From Daldinia sp. FL1419 (Eukaryota; Ascomycota; Sordariomycetes; Xylariales; Hypoxylaceae): 64,000 nucleotides of DNA. Position 1 is the stretch's first letter; each line of letters opens with the position of its first letter. The stretch is taken from NCBI GenBank assembly GCA_025201765.1, contig MU623461.1, positions 1 through 64,000 on the forward strand, given 5' to 3'. This document shows positions 13,606 to 25,059 of this stretch, one piece after another. The translations under genes were made by a program, and so were the position numbers. The notes under the pieces are model-generated. The model made no database searches. It was not told the DNA's origin and saw only the letters and a program-made list of their open reading frames with translations.

Positions 13606-14257
13606 TATATTTATTATTATACCTATTTTTGAATCTTTAGTTTAATAATTTATTATAAAGCAAGAAAAGGCATTTTAGAGGTTATATAAAAGGTGATAAT
13701 TAATTGAAAGATTTTAAGAAATATGGTATTAAATATGATATTTTAAATATAATATTAAAAATAAAATAATTTAAAAATGGGTATATAAAATTTATATTTA
13801 TAAAAAGAATTTAAATCTGAAAGTATATCTTATTAATAATTTATAAAATATATTAAATTACCTATTTTAAACCTATAAAATCTTAATATTAGGTAATTAA
13901 AAAAAAACCTTTTTTAAAATTAAATTTTAAAAAATCCAGATTAAAAAGGTATTAGGAATAGTTAAAAAAATAAGCCTTAATTTATATAATTATAAAGATT
14001 AAAAATTAATTAATATATTTATTTTAAATTTTAATATTAAATATTTCCAATATTTTTTAATTGAATATATTATGTATATAAATTTCCTATTCTTTGAAAC
14101 TAAAAATCTTAAATTATAAACCTTAATAAATTATTATAATAATATATTAAAAAAATAAAATGTTTATATATTTTATAAAATGGTAAAAAATTATATCCAG
14201 ATATTCTTTATTAAGTATAAAAAAAGGGTTATTAAGGTTTTGAAATAGTTTCCAAGT

Positions 14258-14942
14258 ATGATACATATTTCATTTAATAGTTGGAGGTCATTTAATCACC
14301 TTTCTTTATGCGGAATAGCCTATTTTTTTAAGGATAAAAATAATAAATCCTGTAAATTAATCTTAAAAATTTCTAAAATAATATTAAGGTATATAAGTAT
14401 TAATATTAGGTCTGATCATTTCTATTGGAGGGTGAGTTCCAATAGGAACACAGGGTGAAGCCAAAGCTATGGCAACGTAGCTTGTTCGGATAGGCGGCGG
14501 GTAGGTTTTCTCCGGAACACGGTTCCTACCCGGAACAAATACCAAGAGATGGACCGGATACCTGTAATATATTCAGGTAAATCGGGGTAGTAATAAATAA
14601 ATAAATAAATAAAGTATTAATATTGTATCCTAAATTATTAATATATTAAATAAATTTAAAATATAGGATAAAATAGGTTATTTTATTTTTAATAATATTT
14701 TAAATAATAATATGGTTATAAATTTAATAAATAATTTATTTAGATTTAATGGTTATAAAAGATATAAATATTATTTTAATTATATATTTAATTTTTTAAT
14801 AAAAATCTTATTATTTAATTATAATATTAAGGTATTTGAGGTGGGGTTATTAAGTAAAATAGTTTTAATTAAATTAAAATATAATATGTGATACTTAAAA
14901 GGCTTTATTAAGAAACTCTATAATCTTATATATAAGATATTT
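14258..14942 (+). pseudogene. hAT-family DNA transposase relic, split by a later insertion
   Basis: Before the insertion the plus frame reads IHISFNSWRSFNHLSLCGI, then FF.DK...KLILKI. This matches the hAT catalytic core (F-D-x-W-T-S-x-N-x-x-x-x-x-G-I-x-x-H-F-x-D). After removing the 204-bp insertion at 14408-14611, it continues IGYFIFNNILNNNMVINLI (hAT IGYFTLDNASNND...), then a decayed RRLRC.GHVINL motif and ALLF.N..VFE near 14840. Near 14899-14942 it reads GFIKKLYNLIYKI (hAT GPLGKLHNIVxYI). Stops and Asp/Glu losses show it is dead. The N-terminal zinc finger, C-terminal dimerisation domain and TIRs were not found; flanking A+T-rich DNA to about 16250 may hold them. Confidence 0.75.
14408..14611 (+). 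mobile_element. Non-LTR insertion (SINE or truncated LINE), 204 bp, with target duplication
   Basis: Flanked by a perfect 13-bp duplication AAGTATTAATATT (14395-14407 and 14612-14624). It ends in a TAAA repeat tail (14591-14611), the signature of target-primed reverse transcription. Its composition is ordinary although it sits inside RIP-mutated hAT sequence, so it inserted later or escaped RIP for being short. The last 85 bp before the tail, with a CCGGAACACGG...CCCGGAAC hairpin and GATGGACCGGATACCTGTA, recur at 43029-43127. I cannot tell from two copies whether this is a full SINE or the 3' end of a LINE. Confidence 0.85.
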
Positions 14943-16390
14943 AGTTAAGATTACCTTACTTTATATTTATAAGAATTCCAACACCAATTTCTTATTATAA
15001 AAAATGGGATTATTTATAAGGTTATATTTAATAATAATATATAATAATTATTTTAATATTATATGATTTAATGTACTTTAATATTATATTATTATATTAA
15101 AAGGTTTATTTTTTAAAAAAGTAATAATAAGAAGATAATTATTGTAATAAAAAATCTTAAATATTATATACCTTATTAACATTATTTATATGTAAATTTA
15201 AAAACCTCCTTTTAAATAAAAATTAAAAAATAATTAAAATATTATAAAATATATTAATACTTTATAATAACATTATTAAATAATTTAAAAATAATAATAT
15301 AATTAGGAGGTATATTAAAGGTTGGGTAAATTTATATAATTATATTTAAGATATTTTATTAAAATTTAAATTTTTATTAAAATCTTTTAAAAAATTTAAA
15401 GAATTAATTAATAATTTTCTCAATTTTAAATATTTTTATATTAATATTATATTTATTTAGAAAATTTTTAATAAATATTATAATAAACTTAATAAAATTC
15501 CTATTTATTATACTACTATTATTTTCCACCCTACATTCAAATAGGGTTGGTTTAACCATTTATGATTTTACCAATTTAAATAAATAATAAATATTTATAA
15601 AATTATTAAGAGGTTTTAATTAAATAATTATTTTTAAATAAAAGATGTCTTTTTAGAAGATATAAGGGTTAATTTATAGTTTATCAAGTACCAACAATAA
15701 TAAAATAATTTATTTAAAATTTTTATAAATAGTTTTTACAATATATCAATAAATCCAAACATTTTGGTGCTACCTAAAAATATGAATAAATATAAATATT
15801 AATATAATAATCTTAAATTTAATAATAATAAAATTAATAACTTTATTAAATATTAATATAAACACTAAGAAAAATACTTACAATTATTAAAAATAATTTT
15901 AAATATCTTTATAATTTAGCCTATATTAATTAAATATAAAAGGTTTTTTTTAATTATAAATTATATAATTTTGTTATTATAGTATAGAATTAATATTAAT
16001 ATAATTTCTATATATTAGATATTATAATCTTAATTATAAATTAGAATAATAAAAGATTAAAACTTTTATTATTACTTAATAAATAATAAGGCTAAAAATA
16101 TAGAAATTAAAAGGATAATTAATAAGGAATTACAAAAATAGGTAATAAGGTGGCTAAATATTATAAATTCCAAAAATCTAGTAAAAATGGTTAATATAAA
16201 TAACTTCATTTTTAAATTTTTACTAATTTATTTAATATAAAAAAAACCTTAACACCAAAATTAAAGGGAATTATATAAAATTTATTATTAATAATAATTT
16301 TAAATATTATATAATCCATTAATTCATTAATCCATATTTTAACCCACTAACCTATTTATATCTTAAATTCTAATAAATATAATACACCCA
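14943..16390. other. A+T-rich debris downstream of the hAT core
   Basis: No readable frame; likely the RIP-destroyed C-terminal half of the hAT gene and its 3' end. The boundary to normal DNA falls around 16380-16400. Confidence 0.4.
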
Positions 16391-16399
16391 CTACATCAA

Positions 16400-17984
16400 G
16401 GCATTTTGGTGGAGAGATGGAATGGATCGCGACCCTGCAGTAGCCCACATCATTTATCACCGCAATATCATGTACCATTGGCTTCCCCTACCATGCTTTG
16501 TCTGCTGACTTCCCTTTCACCACGACGAAAGCGGGAACTAGGCTATAAGACGAGAAATAATTGCTCCTCCCCTACTAAAGTTTAACAGCGAAAATGACTT
16601 TGCATTATCGCGAAAGTACGAGGAGTGGCTAGGAGACGTTGTATTACTCTGCGACCCAGATGATGAAGTCGGATAGCTTATACCATTATTTGCTTACAAT
16701 AATCTTCGTTATCTCGACAATTTTCCTCGAAATGTCTCGTCAACTTTATCTTCATTTCAACCACCCGCCCAACCATCCGGGATTAGTGAACGTAGAGCGG
16801 CACGTTTCGAGAGCCCGGTATTTGGTATACTTCTTGCCAATGGAAAATCGGAAGAAGTCAACATTTATCATAAGGACTTTACAATGTTCGATAAGCGCGC
16901 ATATATCCCAATACACGCTGCCTGTCTTAGTATGGCCAAAAGAATGATTGGAAATTCTTCCCGCAAGTATATTGGAAGCATGCGTAGCTTATACCAGACG
17001 ACAAAGCTCAATGGCCCGGGCCGACGGACAATGCAAATTTTAATCTCTTTCATGTAAGTTGAAGCTATTATTAACCCCCTTTCTGGTATTAAGGAAAGCA
17101 AGAGTGCTCACAGCTATTATCAGAATTTCTTAAGCAACCCTATCGAGATCGAGAATATCACTAGCATGCTTCTCTCCAATTTAGAGCCAGTTAAGTGTGA
17201 CAGAATTGGAGAAAAGGCCCTAAAACTTCGATCCCGTATTATGGATCTACTCGCGGATGTCTTCCTGATCGTCCTTTCATACCTGCGGTCGTTTAGAGAC
17301 CTTCCCCTTGAAGTGAATAATATATTACCGCAGCATTTTCTAGAAGAATGAGTGGGTACTGGATGGAAAGGGCCTTTTACGTTGGCTGTGGGATATGTAT
17401 TCCGATATGATCAAGTCCAAGGCAAGATGAACCTTGTCCAAGAGGCCAGGACTTTGAGTGGAACTGGGAGCTTCTCGTCCGCAAGCTTAGCCTCGGCGTC
17501 GATGAAGGTATTCGCCTCGACGTCCCCAACAATATCCACCCCTTTGCGGAATATGATGGATACCTATCAGCGATATATGGATATATGGGCTTACACCGGC
17601 TACCACAATATCTTACAACACGTGCCTCAAGCAAGGCCTGCATAATCGGCGGCGCATCTGGCAGCTTTTGGAAGAGCTGTTTGTTGGAGACCAAATCCCT
17701 AGCACGGGGGTGGAAATCGAGTGTGTGATGGTACCAGCAATGGAGAAATTTGCTGAGCCACCATGGACTAAAGAAGGAAACCTGTGAGATATTGCTATAT
17801 GGATTCCGCCGCCAATTTATAGTTCCTTTGGCGTATGATCGGCGGCAAGGTATACACGGTTCGCGAAGAGTATCCGTTGCAATATTGGCAAACGAAGGAA
17901 AATGTGGGACGAAACGGTAGGACATGGACAGAGCCAGTCGAGGGGGCGTCTGTTGCTGAGGTTTTGGAAGTGATTCTAAAGTAG
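16400..17984 (+). pseudogene. Broken F-box-family gene, copy 1
   Basis: Fragments of one fungal F-box-type protein can be read in changing frames: HWLPLPCF near 16470; EEWLGDVVLLCDPDDEV then a stop at about 16620-16675; RAYIPIHAACLSMAKRM at about 16890; LPLEVNNILPQHFLEE then TGA at 17349; WNWELLVRKLSLGVDEGIRL at about 17465; LHNRRRIWQLLEELFVGDQI at about 17640; IWIPPP; and a C-terminus WTEPVEGASVAEVLEVILK ending TAG at 17982-17984. The order matches the usual family layout (zinc-binding start, YIP.H..C block, LP.E..IL..L box, WELLVRKLS, NRRRIW). Several frameshifts and stops break it. An intron-like GTAAGT at about 17055 fits. A second dead member lies at 53600-55045. Molecular function is unknown. 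Confidence 0.75.
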
Positions 17985-18117
17985 GCTCCCCAGGAGTGTT
18001 TCGACTACCTAAGTGCACTTACTACAGTGCAAGGTTCGCATTTTCCTTTTCTTATACCTGCTATCTGCCACAGCTCTAGCACTACCCCTAAACTTCTATA
18101 CATGGAAGCACCCAACT

Positions 18118-19970
18118 TTACACAATCAAGCAATCAATCCTGAAGCCCTGCAACTGCATCAGCCAATGATTATTAACCTGCTGATCCGCCGCGCATATCG
18201 TCTTCCCACTTGGCGCACTTCCATTCCCATCTCCGTCCTCCTCCGCCCCCTCCATCACCAACGCACCATCTCTCATCCTCCAAATTTCCACCAGCGTTTC
18301 CATCGTAGACGTCAGCATGCCCCAAGGACAAAGGTCCCTCATATCGCGCAGCCGATCAATCACCCACCTTCTCCGAGACTCGTCCGCCGTCTCCACGCCG
18401 GTGAGGAAGATGGGCCAGGTGGCGAATTTAAATAGGGGGCTATCTATCGGGATAAAAGAAAGGTGGTATAGAATAGTGGTAGCCAGGTCCGCAGTACTAG
18501 GAAGGACGATAAAGTCCTTGTCCTCGCGGTGGGGGATCTGGTACGGGAGTTCCGGGGCAACTAGGAGGAGGTACAGGAAAACGGCAGCACGGTAAGTAGC
18601 GGCGATGTGTCTTCGATAATGTAGTTCCGTCTCGTCCGCATAACCGATGACAGCTTCAACCTGTGCGCTGACCTTGGAAGCCCACGCGTCACCATCAAAT
18701 CCCTGAACCTCGTCCAAAAGCGAAATACAAGATTGCATCTGCTTTTCGCTTAAGATGTGAGTCTCGTTTGATCTTATATTCCTCGCTAGTTGAGAGGTGC
18801 GGTAAACTGCGTAGAGCAAGCTGGAAGGACAACTATGATAACTATTGGCTTCGGTGCGGAGTAGGATACGAAAAATTTCGATATCGTCCTCGTCAAATGC
18901 CGGAGGTACTGTTATAAGCTTATTACTAGATGATACGAGGGAATCAAGTGCATTGCTCCATATATAGTACGCCATCGAGTCCGAAGCAATATAATCGCGA
19001 ATACTTAGGGATTGGGATGGCGTCGCAGGGCGGTGCGCAAACGGTAGCGAGATGAGTGCATCGTACGCCGTTAAATCTACGGTAGAGCCAGGGTCATCTT
19101 CTAATTTTGGTCTTAAATCTGTCGGGCTGGGCAGACTGGAAGACCGCATTCGAAGGAGCGTGCCGACGAAGTTCATGTGAGCACGCCAGCCACCCTTACC
19201 CGAATCAATCAGCGCGAAGTTGACGAAGAAGAGCACGGCAGCGAGTAGCGCATCTCTCCCCGCATCGTCACTCTCGACGTCGTCTAAGGCTTTATGATGC
19301 TCTATGACATCCTGTAAAGATTTAATGGCTCTATGCCGCGCGTGTAGAGCATCAACTAAGGATTCCGCTGCTGGCCGCGGGCTTTTGTGCCAACGCGCGG
19401 CATTGCAAAAGTGCAAGGCGGATGCCGCGATGATGATTTCCCGAAGGAAGGGGTATTTCTGAGATACGGGGATAAGATCTCTGAATGGATTAGCACCTCG
19501 GCGGGGTGAATCGTAAATGATGAGATCTTGACAGAAACGGGTAGTGTCTGGACACGGTTAGACCGGCGGTGAATGGTAACGGGAATGGGTTGGGATTCAG
19601 GCTCACAATAATTAAGATAATGTCGTGACGATAAGTTCAAGTCTTGGAATAGCGGATCTAATAGTGTGAAGCCGGGAGACCATGGTCTAACCTTGGTATG
19701 TTTAGGAAATCCTAAGCATTTGTCTTCGTATACCGGGCTGTCCTGTTGGAATCTGGGATGCTCCCGGGATTTTGGGGTGGAGCAGACCGAAGGCTTTGCC
19801 GATGAAGATATTCGGCCGGTAGGCGTCTTATTATTGTCAACCCATTTATACAGCTTTCCGTATCCGAGACATTCCTGCCCGGTGCTTGTACATTTGTGGC
19901 ACTCGGGGACAGATCGGTCGCATCGCAGACGTCGGCTCCGGCAATTATGGCAAGCCTTTGACGCAACCAT
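18118..19970 (-). CDS. Zn2Cys6 transcription factor (fungal_trans_2-like)
   Basis: Two exons, 19607-19970 and 18118-19547, joined across a 59-bp GTGAGC...CAG intron; 597 aa. The N-terminus carries a Zn2Cys6 binuclear cluster with Cys at 7, 10, 17, 24, 27 and 34 and basic residues between, the DNA-binding domain of fungal regulators. Across the splice the protein reads NYYTTRFCQDLIIYDSP, followed by NPFRDLIPV.QKYPFLREII and ASALHF. That is the hallmark of the fungal-specific regulatory domain of the PF11951 type. Without the intron the frame would stop, so the splice is well supported. It is divergent from the DHA2 transporter across about 1 kb holding a CGG-N6-CCG palindrome, suggesting local control of that transporter and possibly of itself. 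The target pathway is unknown. Confidence 0.9.
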
Positions 19971-19980
19971 GGGGTATTGA

Positions 19981-19992
19981 TTAGGCGCCTAA
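19981..19992. promoter_or_regulatory. 12-bp palindrome just upstream of the regulator start
   Basis: TTAGGCGCCTAA is a perfect palindrome 10 bp upstream of the Zn2Cys6 factor's ATG. It could be a 5'-UTR or operator element; no known binding protein is implied. Confidence 0.35.
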
Positions 19993-20987
19993 GCCGTGAA
20001 TGCCGTCAACGAGGCGTGACGGTGTGATAAGCGGGATGAGTCCCATGCAGATAGGTAATAATTAACCAATTTGTTCAAATGAATAGTTAAGGGGTCCTAC
20101 CCTGATCAGGGGTGTTAGGATCTAACGGAGATCTGTGGCTTGCTTCCAGGGTCTCAATACGGTCTAGACCGAACATTGAGAAAGCTTGACTACGACTTTC
20201 GCGACGATCTTGGTAACTGTCCTTGGCATATGTTTCTATTACCTTACGAGAAGAATGGGAGTATCTGAAAATGAATTATCAACGGCTTTAACCAGACTCT
20301 TGTTCGGAGTTATGTATTAAAGCGAGTGCAAATCCGACGATGCTGAGGTTGATGAAGAAGAATATTTGGATAATTTATTATTTATTACAACATGATTTGT
20401 AAAAACTTCTTTGACAAGTGGAGACCAAGTAAAACATTCAACATTCAACATTCAACGGGGCGATGTTTTAAGCTTGGGCATCCCGGCATCATGGACAACT
20501 TTGTTTAGCCTATACCGTAAAAGGTAGCCAAGACTCAAGTTGTGCATTGTTAGGTCCATTGTGTTCTTCTGTTAGTTTCTGCTTTTACTAAAAAGTTAGA
20601 AACACCAACCAATCACGATATTCGATACCCCAGAAATGGCACCTAGGGTTCCCCGTTAAATATCCACATCTTCGATTGCATAATTCAATGTACGATAGTA
20701 GTTCCCAATATGGTGGCCAAGATTCAACTCTCGCAGGTTCGAGGTGACCTTTTTTTTCATGACACTAATAGCAAGACGGTGACTGGATTCTTTGCTAAGT
20801 CTTTCCTTTTGGTGACCGCTACATAAACATTTAAAATGTCTCCTTTACTAGCATCAAGTAGTCGTAGTGTTCGATGGAACTATTTCAAGACATCTCTTCC
20901 ATAAGCTGACTTGTTGTCTTTAAACTTATTTTTATCTCGGACTGTCTATTCTAGCGGAATCGTTGCTTTCGATAGATACGACACACC
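19993..20987. other. Divergent promoter region between regulator and DHA2 transporter
   Basis: No coding sequence. Contains palindromes CCTGATCAGG (20101-20110) and CGGTCTAGACCG (20160-20171). It is shared by two genes pointing away from each other. Confidence 0.6.
20160..20171. promoter_or_regulatory. CGG-N6-CCG palindrome, candidate Zn2Cys6 operator
   Basis: CGGTCTAGACCG is a perfect 12-bp inverted repeat with CGG/CCG half-sites six bases apart, the spacing recognised by Ppr1-type Zn2Cys6 dimers. It lies 190 bp upstream of the regulator start and about 820 bp upstream of the transporter start. Binding by the adjacent factor is inferred, not shown. Confidence 0.5.
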
Positions 20988-22649
20988 ATGGCCGAGTCAA
21001 GAGAGGTCAATAGTGGGATATTCGACCCGACGATCCCTGGATCCCCTGAAGAGGGAAACTGTGAAGCTTTAGCTAAACCCGACATCGAACGTCTCGGTCG
21101 CCAACGGCCGGATACTCTTTCCAATTGGGCCGCCGAAGTCGGCTTCGTTTTTGCTGTTGTCGCATCGTTATGTATGAGCGAGTACTTCATCAGCGGCTTC
21201 AACATCGTCTTGCCTGCATTAGCCGAAGCCCTCGATATCCCGGAGCCGCAACGGACGTGGCCGGCCGGGGTGATAAACCTAACTACCGCCGCATTACTTC
21301 TACCGTTTTCTCGGCTTTGCGCTATATACGGTGGTAGGAATGTGTTTTTAGGCGGCCATATCTGGCTCCTTATCTGGTCTATCGTATGCGGCTTCAGCAA
21401 AAATGGAACGATGTTGATAGCGGGCCGTGCGATGCAGGGCATAGGCGCCTCGGCGTTTCTCCCCGCGGGTCTTGCTCTCTTGGGTCAGACGTACCGACCT
21501 GGTCCTCGTAAAAATCTCGTCTTTAGCTTGTACGGCGCATCCGCCTGCGTGGGATTCTATATCGGCATCATCATCGGTGCCATAACCGGGCAGCTAGCTG
21601 ACTGGACCGTCTACTTTTGGGTCGGCTCCGCTTTGGTCTTCGCCGTCATCGTCACTGGATTCTTCACCATCCCCCGAAACCTCGAACATCATGAGCCGGG
21701 CGTGAAAATGGACTGGTGGGGGGTATGCACAATAGTACCCGGATTGGCGCTTGTGGTCTTCGCGCTCACCGACGGTGGAAATGCACCAGATGGCTGGCGC
21801 ACGCCGTATGTCTACGTTACCTTTATAGTCGGCGCCCTGTTCCTCTGCGCTGCGGTATACGTACAAGGATGGGTTTCAGCCCAGCCATTACTCCCGGGCG
21901 ACTTGTTTCGTCCGAAATATATGAAGCGCATTTCTACCTTCATATTCTGTGGCTTCGGGGTATTTTCGATTTTCTTATTTTATGCTAGCTTCTAGTAAGT
22001 TATATCGCAATCCCTTAACTTCATTAGGATGTATCCATTAACTGTCGAAAACAGCATCGAAGAAGTTCTTGACGCGACTCCTATTCAGACCGCCGTATGG
22101 TTCATACCACTAGCGCTAGGTGGCTTGATACTCGCCATCACGGGAGGATTCGTCCTACACATACTTTCGGGATATATCCTATTAATCGTTTCCGGAATAG
22201 GTTACGTGCTTTGCGTGTTGCTATTTCCGCTCATACCAGTACAAGACGTATCCAACGGGATGTCAACGATTCATCTCTATTGGTCTTACGTTTTCCCGTC
22301 TATGTTATGTGGTACCATCGGTATCGACATCACATACAACGTGACCAACGTCTTCGTCACAACTGCAATGCCCCGTCGCCATCAAGCTACCGCGGCTGGG
22401 CTTATCACGAGTTTAGGATACCTGGGTATGGCATTCTGGCTCGGTGTCTCTGAGCTGGCCGTCTCGACGTGGGCTCGGTCTCACGCTGAAGAGAACCCTG
22501 GTCTTCGTGAAAGATACCAAGTCGGGTTCTGGACGGGTGTCGGAGTAGCGGGGTTCACTTTGTGTTGCGCTGTGACTTCGAGAATCGGCCGTGCGTCAGC
22601 CGAATTAACAGCGGATGAGAAACGAGAATTAGAGAATGCTGTTGCATAG
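20988..22649 (+). CDS. MFS drug/H+ antiporter, DHA2 type
   Basis: Exons 20988-21994 and 22055-22649, 60-bp intron, 533 aa. Many hydrophobic segments fit the 14-helix DHA2 layout. MFS features include YGGRNVFLGGHIWLLIWS (loop 2-3 region), AGRAMQGIGASAFLPAGLALLG (helix 4) and YGASACVGFYIGIIIGAITG (motif C-like, antiporter signature). The acceptor at 22054 restores the conserved join FYASFYIEEV. Using the earlier AG at 22027 would create an in-frame TAG. DHA2 carriers at the plasma membrane export drugs, toxins or metabolites in exchange for protons. The gene faces away from the Zn2Cys6 factor. Substrate unknown. Confidence 0.9.
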
Positions 22650-22986
22650 AATTGGGTTAAATTATGACGACAACACGATGGCGCATAAATTAAAGGCGTA
22701 ATGGGATATTATTGTGTTAGATTGGATAGACTGGATAGACTAGCATTTGTTTGATGAATTGATGAATTAAGAGCGCCTCCATGGACGGGAGTCGATTCAG
22801 TATGTCGGTTAAGTCAATAATATTATCCTATACATTATTATTATATTCTAACCATTACTTCCCTGAACTCGGGGCTTCTTATCTTATGACTTGAATTCCC
22901 CACGTGCTGTTTTGAGTTGGAGCTTCACAACTATCAACAACCTTCCCTTCATTTTCCTATACGTTCTATATGGTGAACTTGCCAAT
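22650..22986. other. Spacer between two transporter genes
   Basis: No gene. It holds the end of the DHA2 transcript and the start region of the next MFS gene. An in-frame ATG at 22891 lies upstream of the chosen start at 22987, but its 32-residue extension does not look like an MFS tail. Confidence 0.5.
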
Positions 22987-24586
22987 ATGGATACCGTAGA
23001 TAGTAATACAGACGCCCGAGCACCAGAGACACGACGTCGCGCGCATCCAAAGCAGGTGGCCATCGTGCCTCTTCTAATACTGTTACTATTGGTCAACCTT
23101 GGTACTACTCTATATCAGCTACCGCTCAATCGGGTCATCGAGAAACGTCTCTGCCGGGAATACTATACCATTCACGACCCTTCCATCATCGATCCGGATG
23201 GAGATATTAACGAGAAATATTGCAAGAGAGACGACATCCAGCAGAGCCTAGCATGGACCACCGGGACTATGGAGACCCTATGGATTGTTGGTGGTGAGTC
23301 CAACGTGGTGTTTATTAATTTGTTTAACCCGGCTGACACATAAATCAGACTTCGTCATGACCATCCCTTTGGGTTTCGTAGCTGAGAAGTATGGTCGCCG
23401 GGTTGTGCTTTGGCTCAATCTAGTACCAAGGCTTTTCATGCTCGCTTGGGCCGTGGTAGTTGGTTACTTTGAAAAGAGCCTACCCCTGAAAGCCATTGTC
23501 GCTGGTCCGAGCCTCTCGATATTTGGTGGCGACTGTGTTTTTAATTCCATCATTTACGCTCTTGCGGCGAGTCTAACAGAAGACAATGTTGTAAGGTAAG
23601 AACCATACGTGTTCCCATGCGCTTTGCTGTTGAATAACTGACCATGATGGTTCAGGGCAACTTACTTCAGTTGGACCAATGCTGTGTCATACGTGGTGAC
23701 GTTCGTGGGCCCTGGGCTTGCTGGCGCGACCATGACGTTAAATCTGTTTCTGCCATTTTTACTCGGGATATGCTTGTTATTGTTAGCCGTTCCTATGGTG
23801 TCGCTTCTGGTAGACCCGACGCATATTCCGGCTGCCTCAGAAGACGAGCAACGCCAACCCCTCATATCATCACCTATATTGAAGGCGCAAGAATCCCACG
23901 CATCCATCCTAAGGCCTGTTATTGAACGCATTCGCACCCTCTATGCTATCGTTAGGAGTCACCCCATGAATCTTATTCTCCTACTTGTTAGTTTCTTCCT
24001 CACTTCTCTTGCAAGCTCCGATACGAAACTTCTACCTCAGTATATATCAAAAAGATACGACTGGAGCTTTGCCAAAGCGGGTTATCTTCTATCCGCGAAG
24101 GCCATTGTTAACTTCATACTTCTTACCATTGTAGTACCCGGGGTTCTAAGATCAAAAACTTCCTCCAATCAACTTCAGTCTCAGACACTTTCTGATAGGG
24201 ATAACGTTCGCTATGCTCGGATCTGCTTAGTTATTTCCGTCATAGGCGCATTAGCTATTGCTTGCTCGGTTACTATTTGGTTCCTATTCCCATGTCTTCT
24301 ATTGTACGCCCTCGGGTCCGCGTTACCTGTATTTACTATGGGTTTATTAAAGTCACGATCGGTGTTACCCAAGGATGAGGATCAGCCAGTGAACCCAACA
24401 GAGCCAGAAACACACATATTTTCTATCGTCATGATGGTGAAGACTCTAGGATCTCTAGTGGGGGCTCCTTTGATGGCGACATTATGGGTTCAAGGTATCT
24501 CAACAGGTATCCTAGGCGTCCCTTATGTAGTGAGCGCTGCTCTATATATTACCGCTATAGCAGTATTTGCCGGTATTAGAGTATAG
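22987..24586 (+). CDS. MFS transporter (fungal, 12-helix type)
   Basis: Exons 22987-23293, 23349-23595 and 23656-24586; introns of 55 and 60 bp with GTGAGT/CAG and GTAAGA/CAG ends; 494 aa. The hydrophilic N-terminus is followed by a helix (VPLLILLLLVNLGTTLYQL). A charged external loop with Cys residues (CREYY...EKYCKRDDIQQ) follows. The MFS loop motif is GFVAEKYGRRVVLWLNL, spliced as IVG-DFVMTIPLGF. Another join reads VVR-ATYFSWTNAVSY. A central cytoplasmic loop precedes the second half. This subfamily is common in Pezizomycotina, often near secondary-metabolite or catabolic genes; its substrate is unknown. It follows the DHA2 gene in the same direction and may be co-regulated. Confidence 0.88.
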
Positions 24587-25059
24587 TATACATGAAAATA
24601 GATGTTGAAGACGGGCCTAATCTATGACATATCACGATGGCACGCATCCGATGTCCCAAATTCACATCATAAAATAATCTAAATTAACTTCGTCTTTCTT
24701 AGTAACCATCAGAAAATTGCAAATATTTGAGCCACATTTCTTTGTCCAATCCCAGTCCTCCTTTTAATAATTCGGGATGTAGGTCAAAACCAGACAAAGA
24801 CTCGGAAAAGACATACCCAGAGGTTGCCGCTTTCCAAGGAAATAATCACTTCCAGAGGTAGTTCTAAGATTTCATGGATAGTATGGTTTCATATAGAAGA
24901 AGAAAAGTAGCATATTGTGAAAGTAAGCTTTTCAAAGATATAGAGGTTGAATTCTAAGTGCTAAGTAAAATTCAACCTACGGGTGATAGGAGTACGTTGA
25001 ATGCGACAGATCGACGAGTCTAGGAAATTATTCAACATAAATACAATTCATACCAAGAA
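24587..25059. other. Intergenic, no gene seen
   Basis: Moderately A+T-rich sequence with no open frame of note. Confidence 0.5.

Larger units (their letters stand above)
1..16390. other. A+T-rich, RIP-type transposon graveyard (isochore)
   Basis: Almost the whole stretch is A/T with frequent TpA steps, and no open frame resembles a live gene. In several places transposon proteins can still be read with many TAA/TAG stops where Gln or Trp codons are expected, the signature of C-to-T mutation on both strands (RIP). Three short pockets of ordinary composition stand out: about 246-660, 13440-13605 and 14408-14611. The block ends sharply near 16390, where gene-like G+C resumes. Individual relics are listed separately; outside them I see only unresolved A+T-rich repeat debris. 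Confidence 0.9.

Noticed and set aside
1..16390. Mitochondrial DNA insertion as the cause of the A+T richness
   Set aside because: Readable proteins are Copia, Gypsy and hAT; no mitochondrial gene or tRNA was seen.
17377..18018. 213-codon minus-strand frame
   Set aside because: Lies opposite the F-box-family pseudogene, whose plus-strand blocks match the family in order; the minus frame has no recognisable domain.
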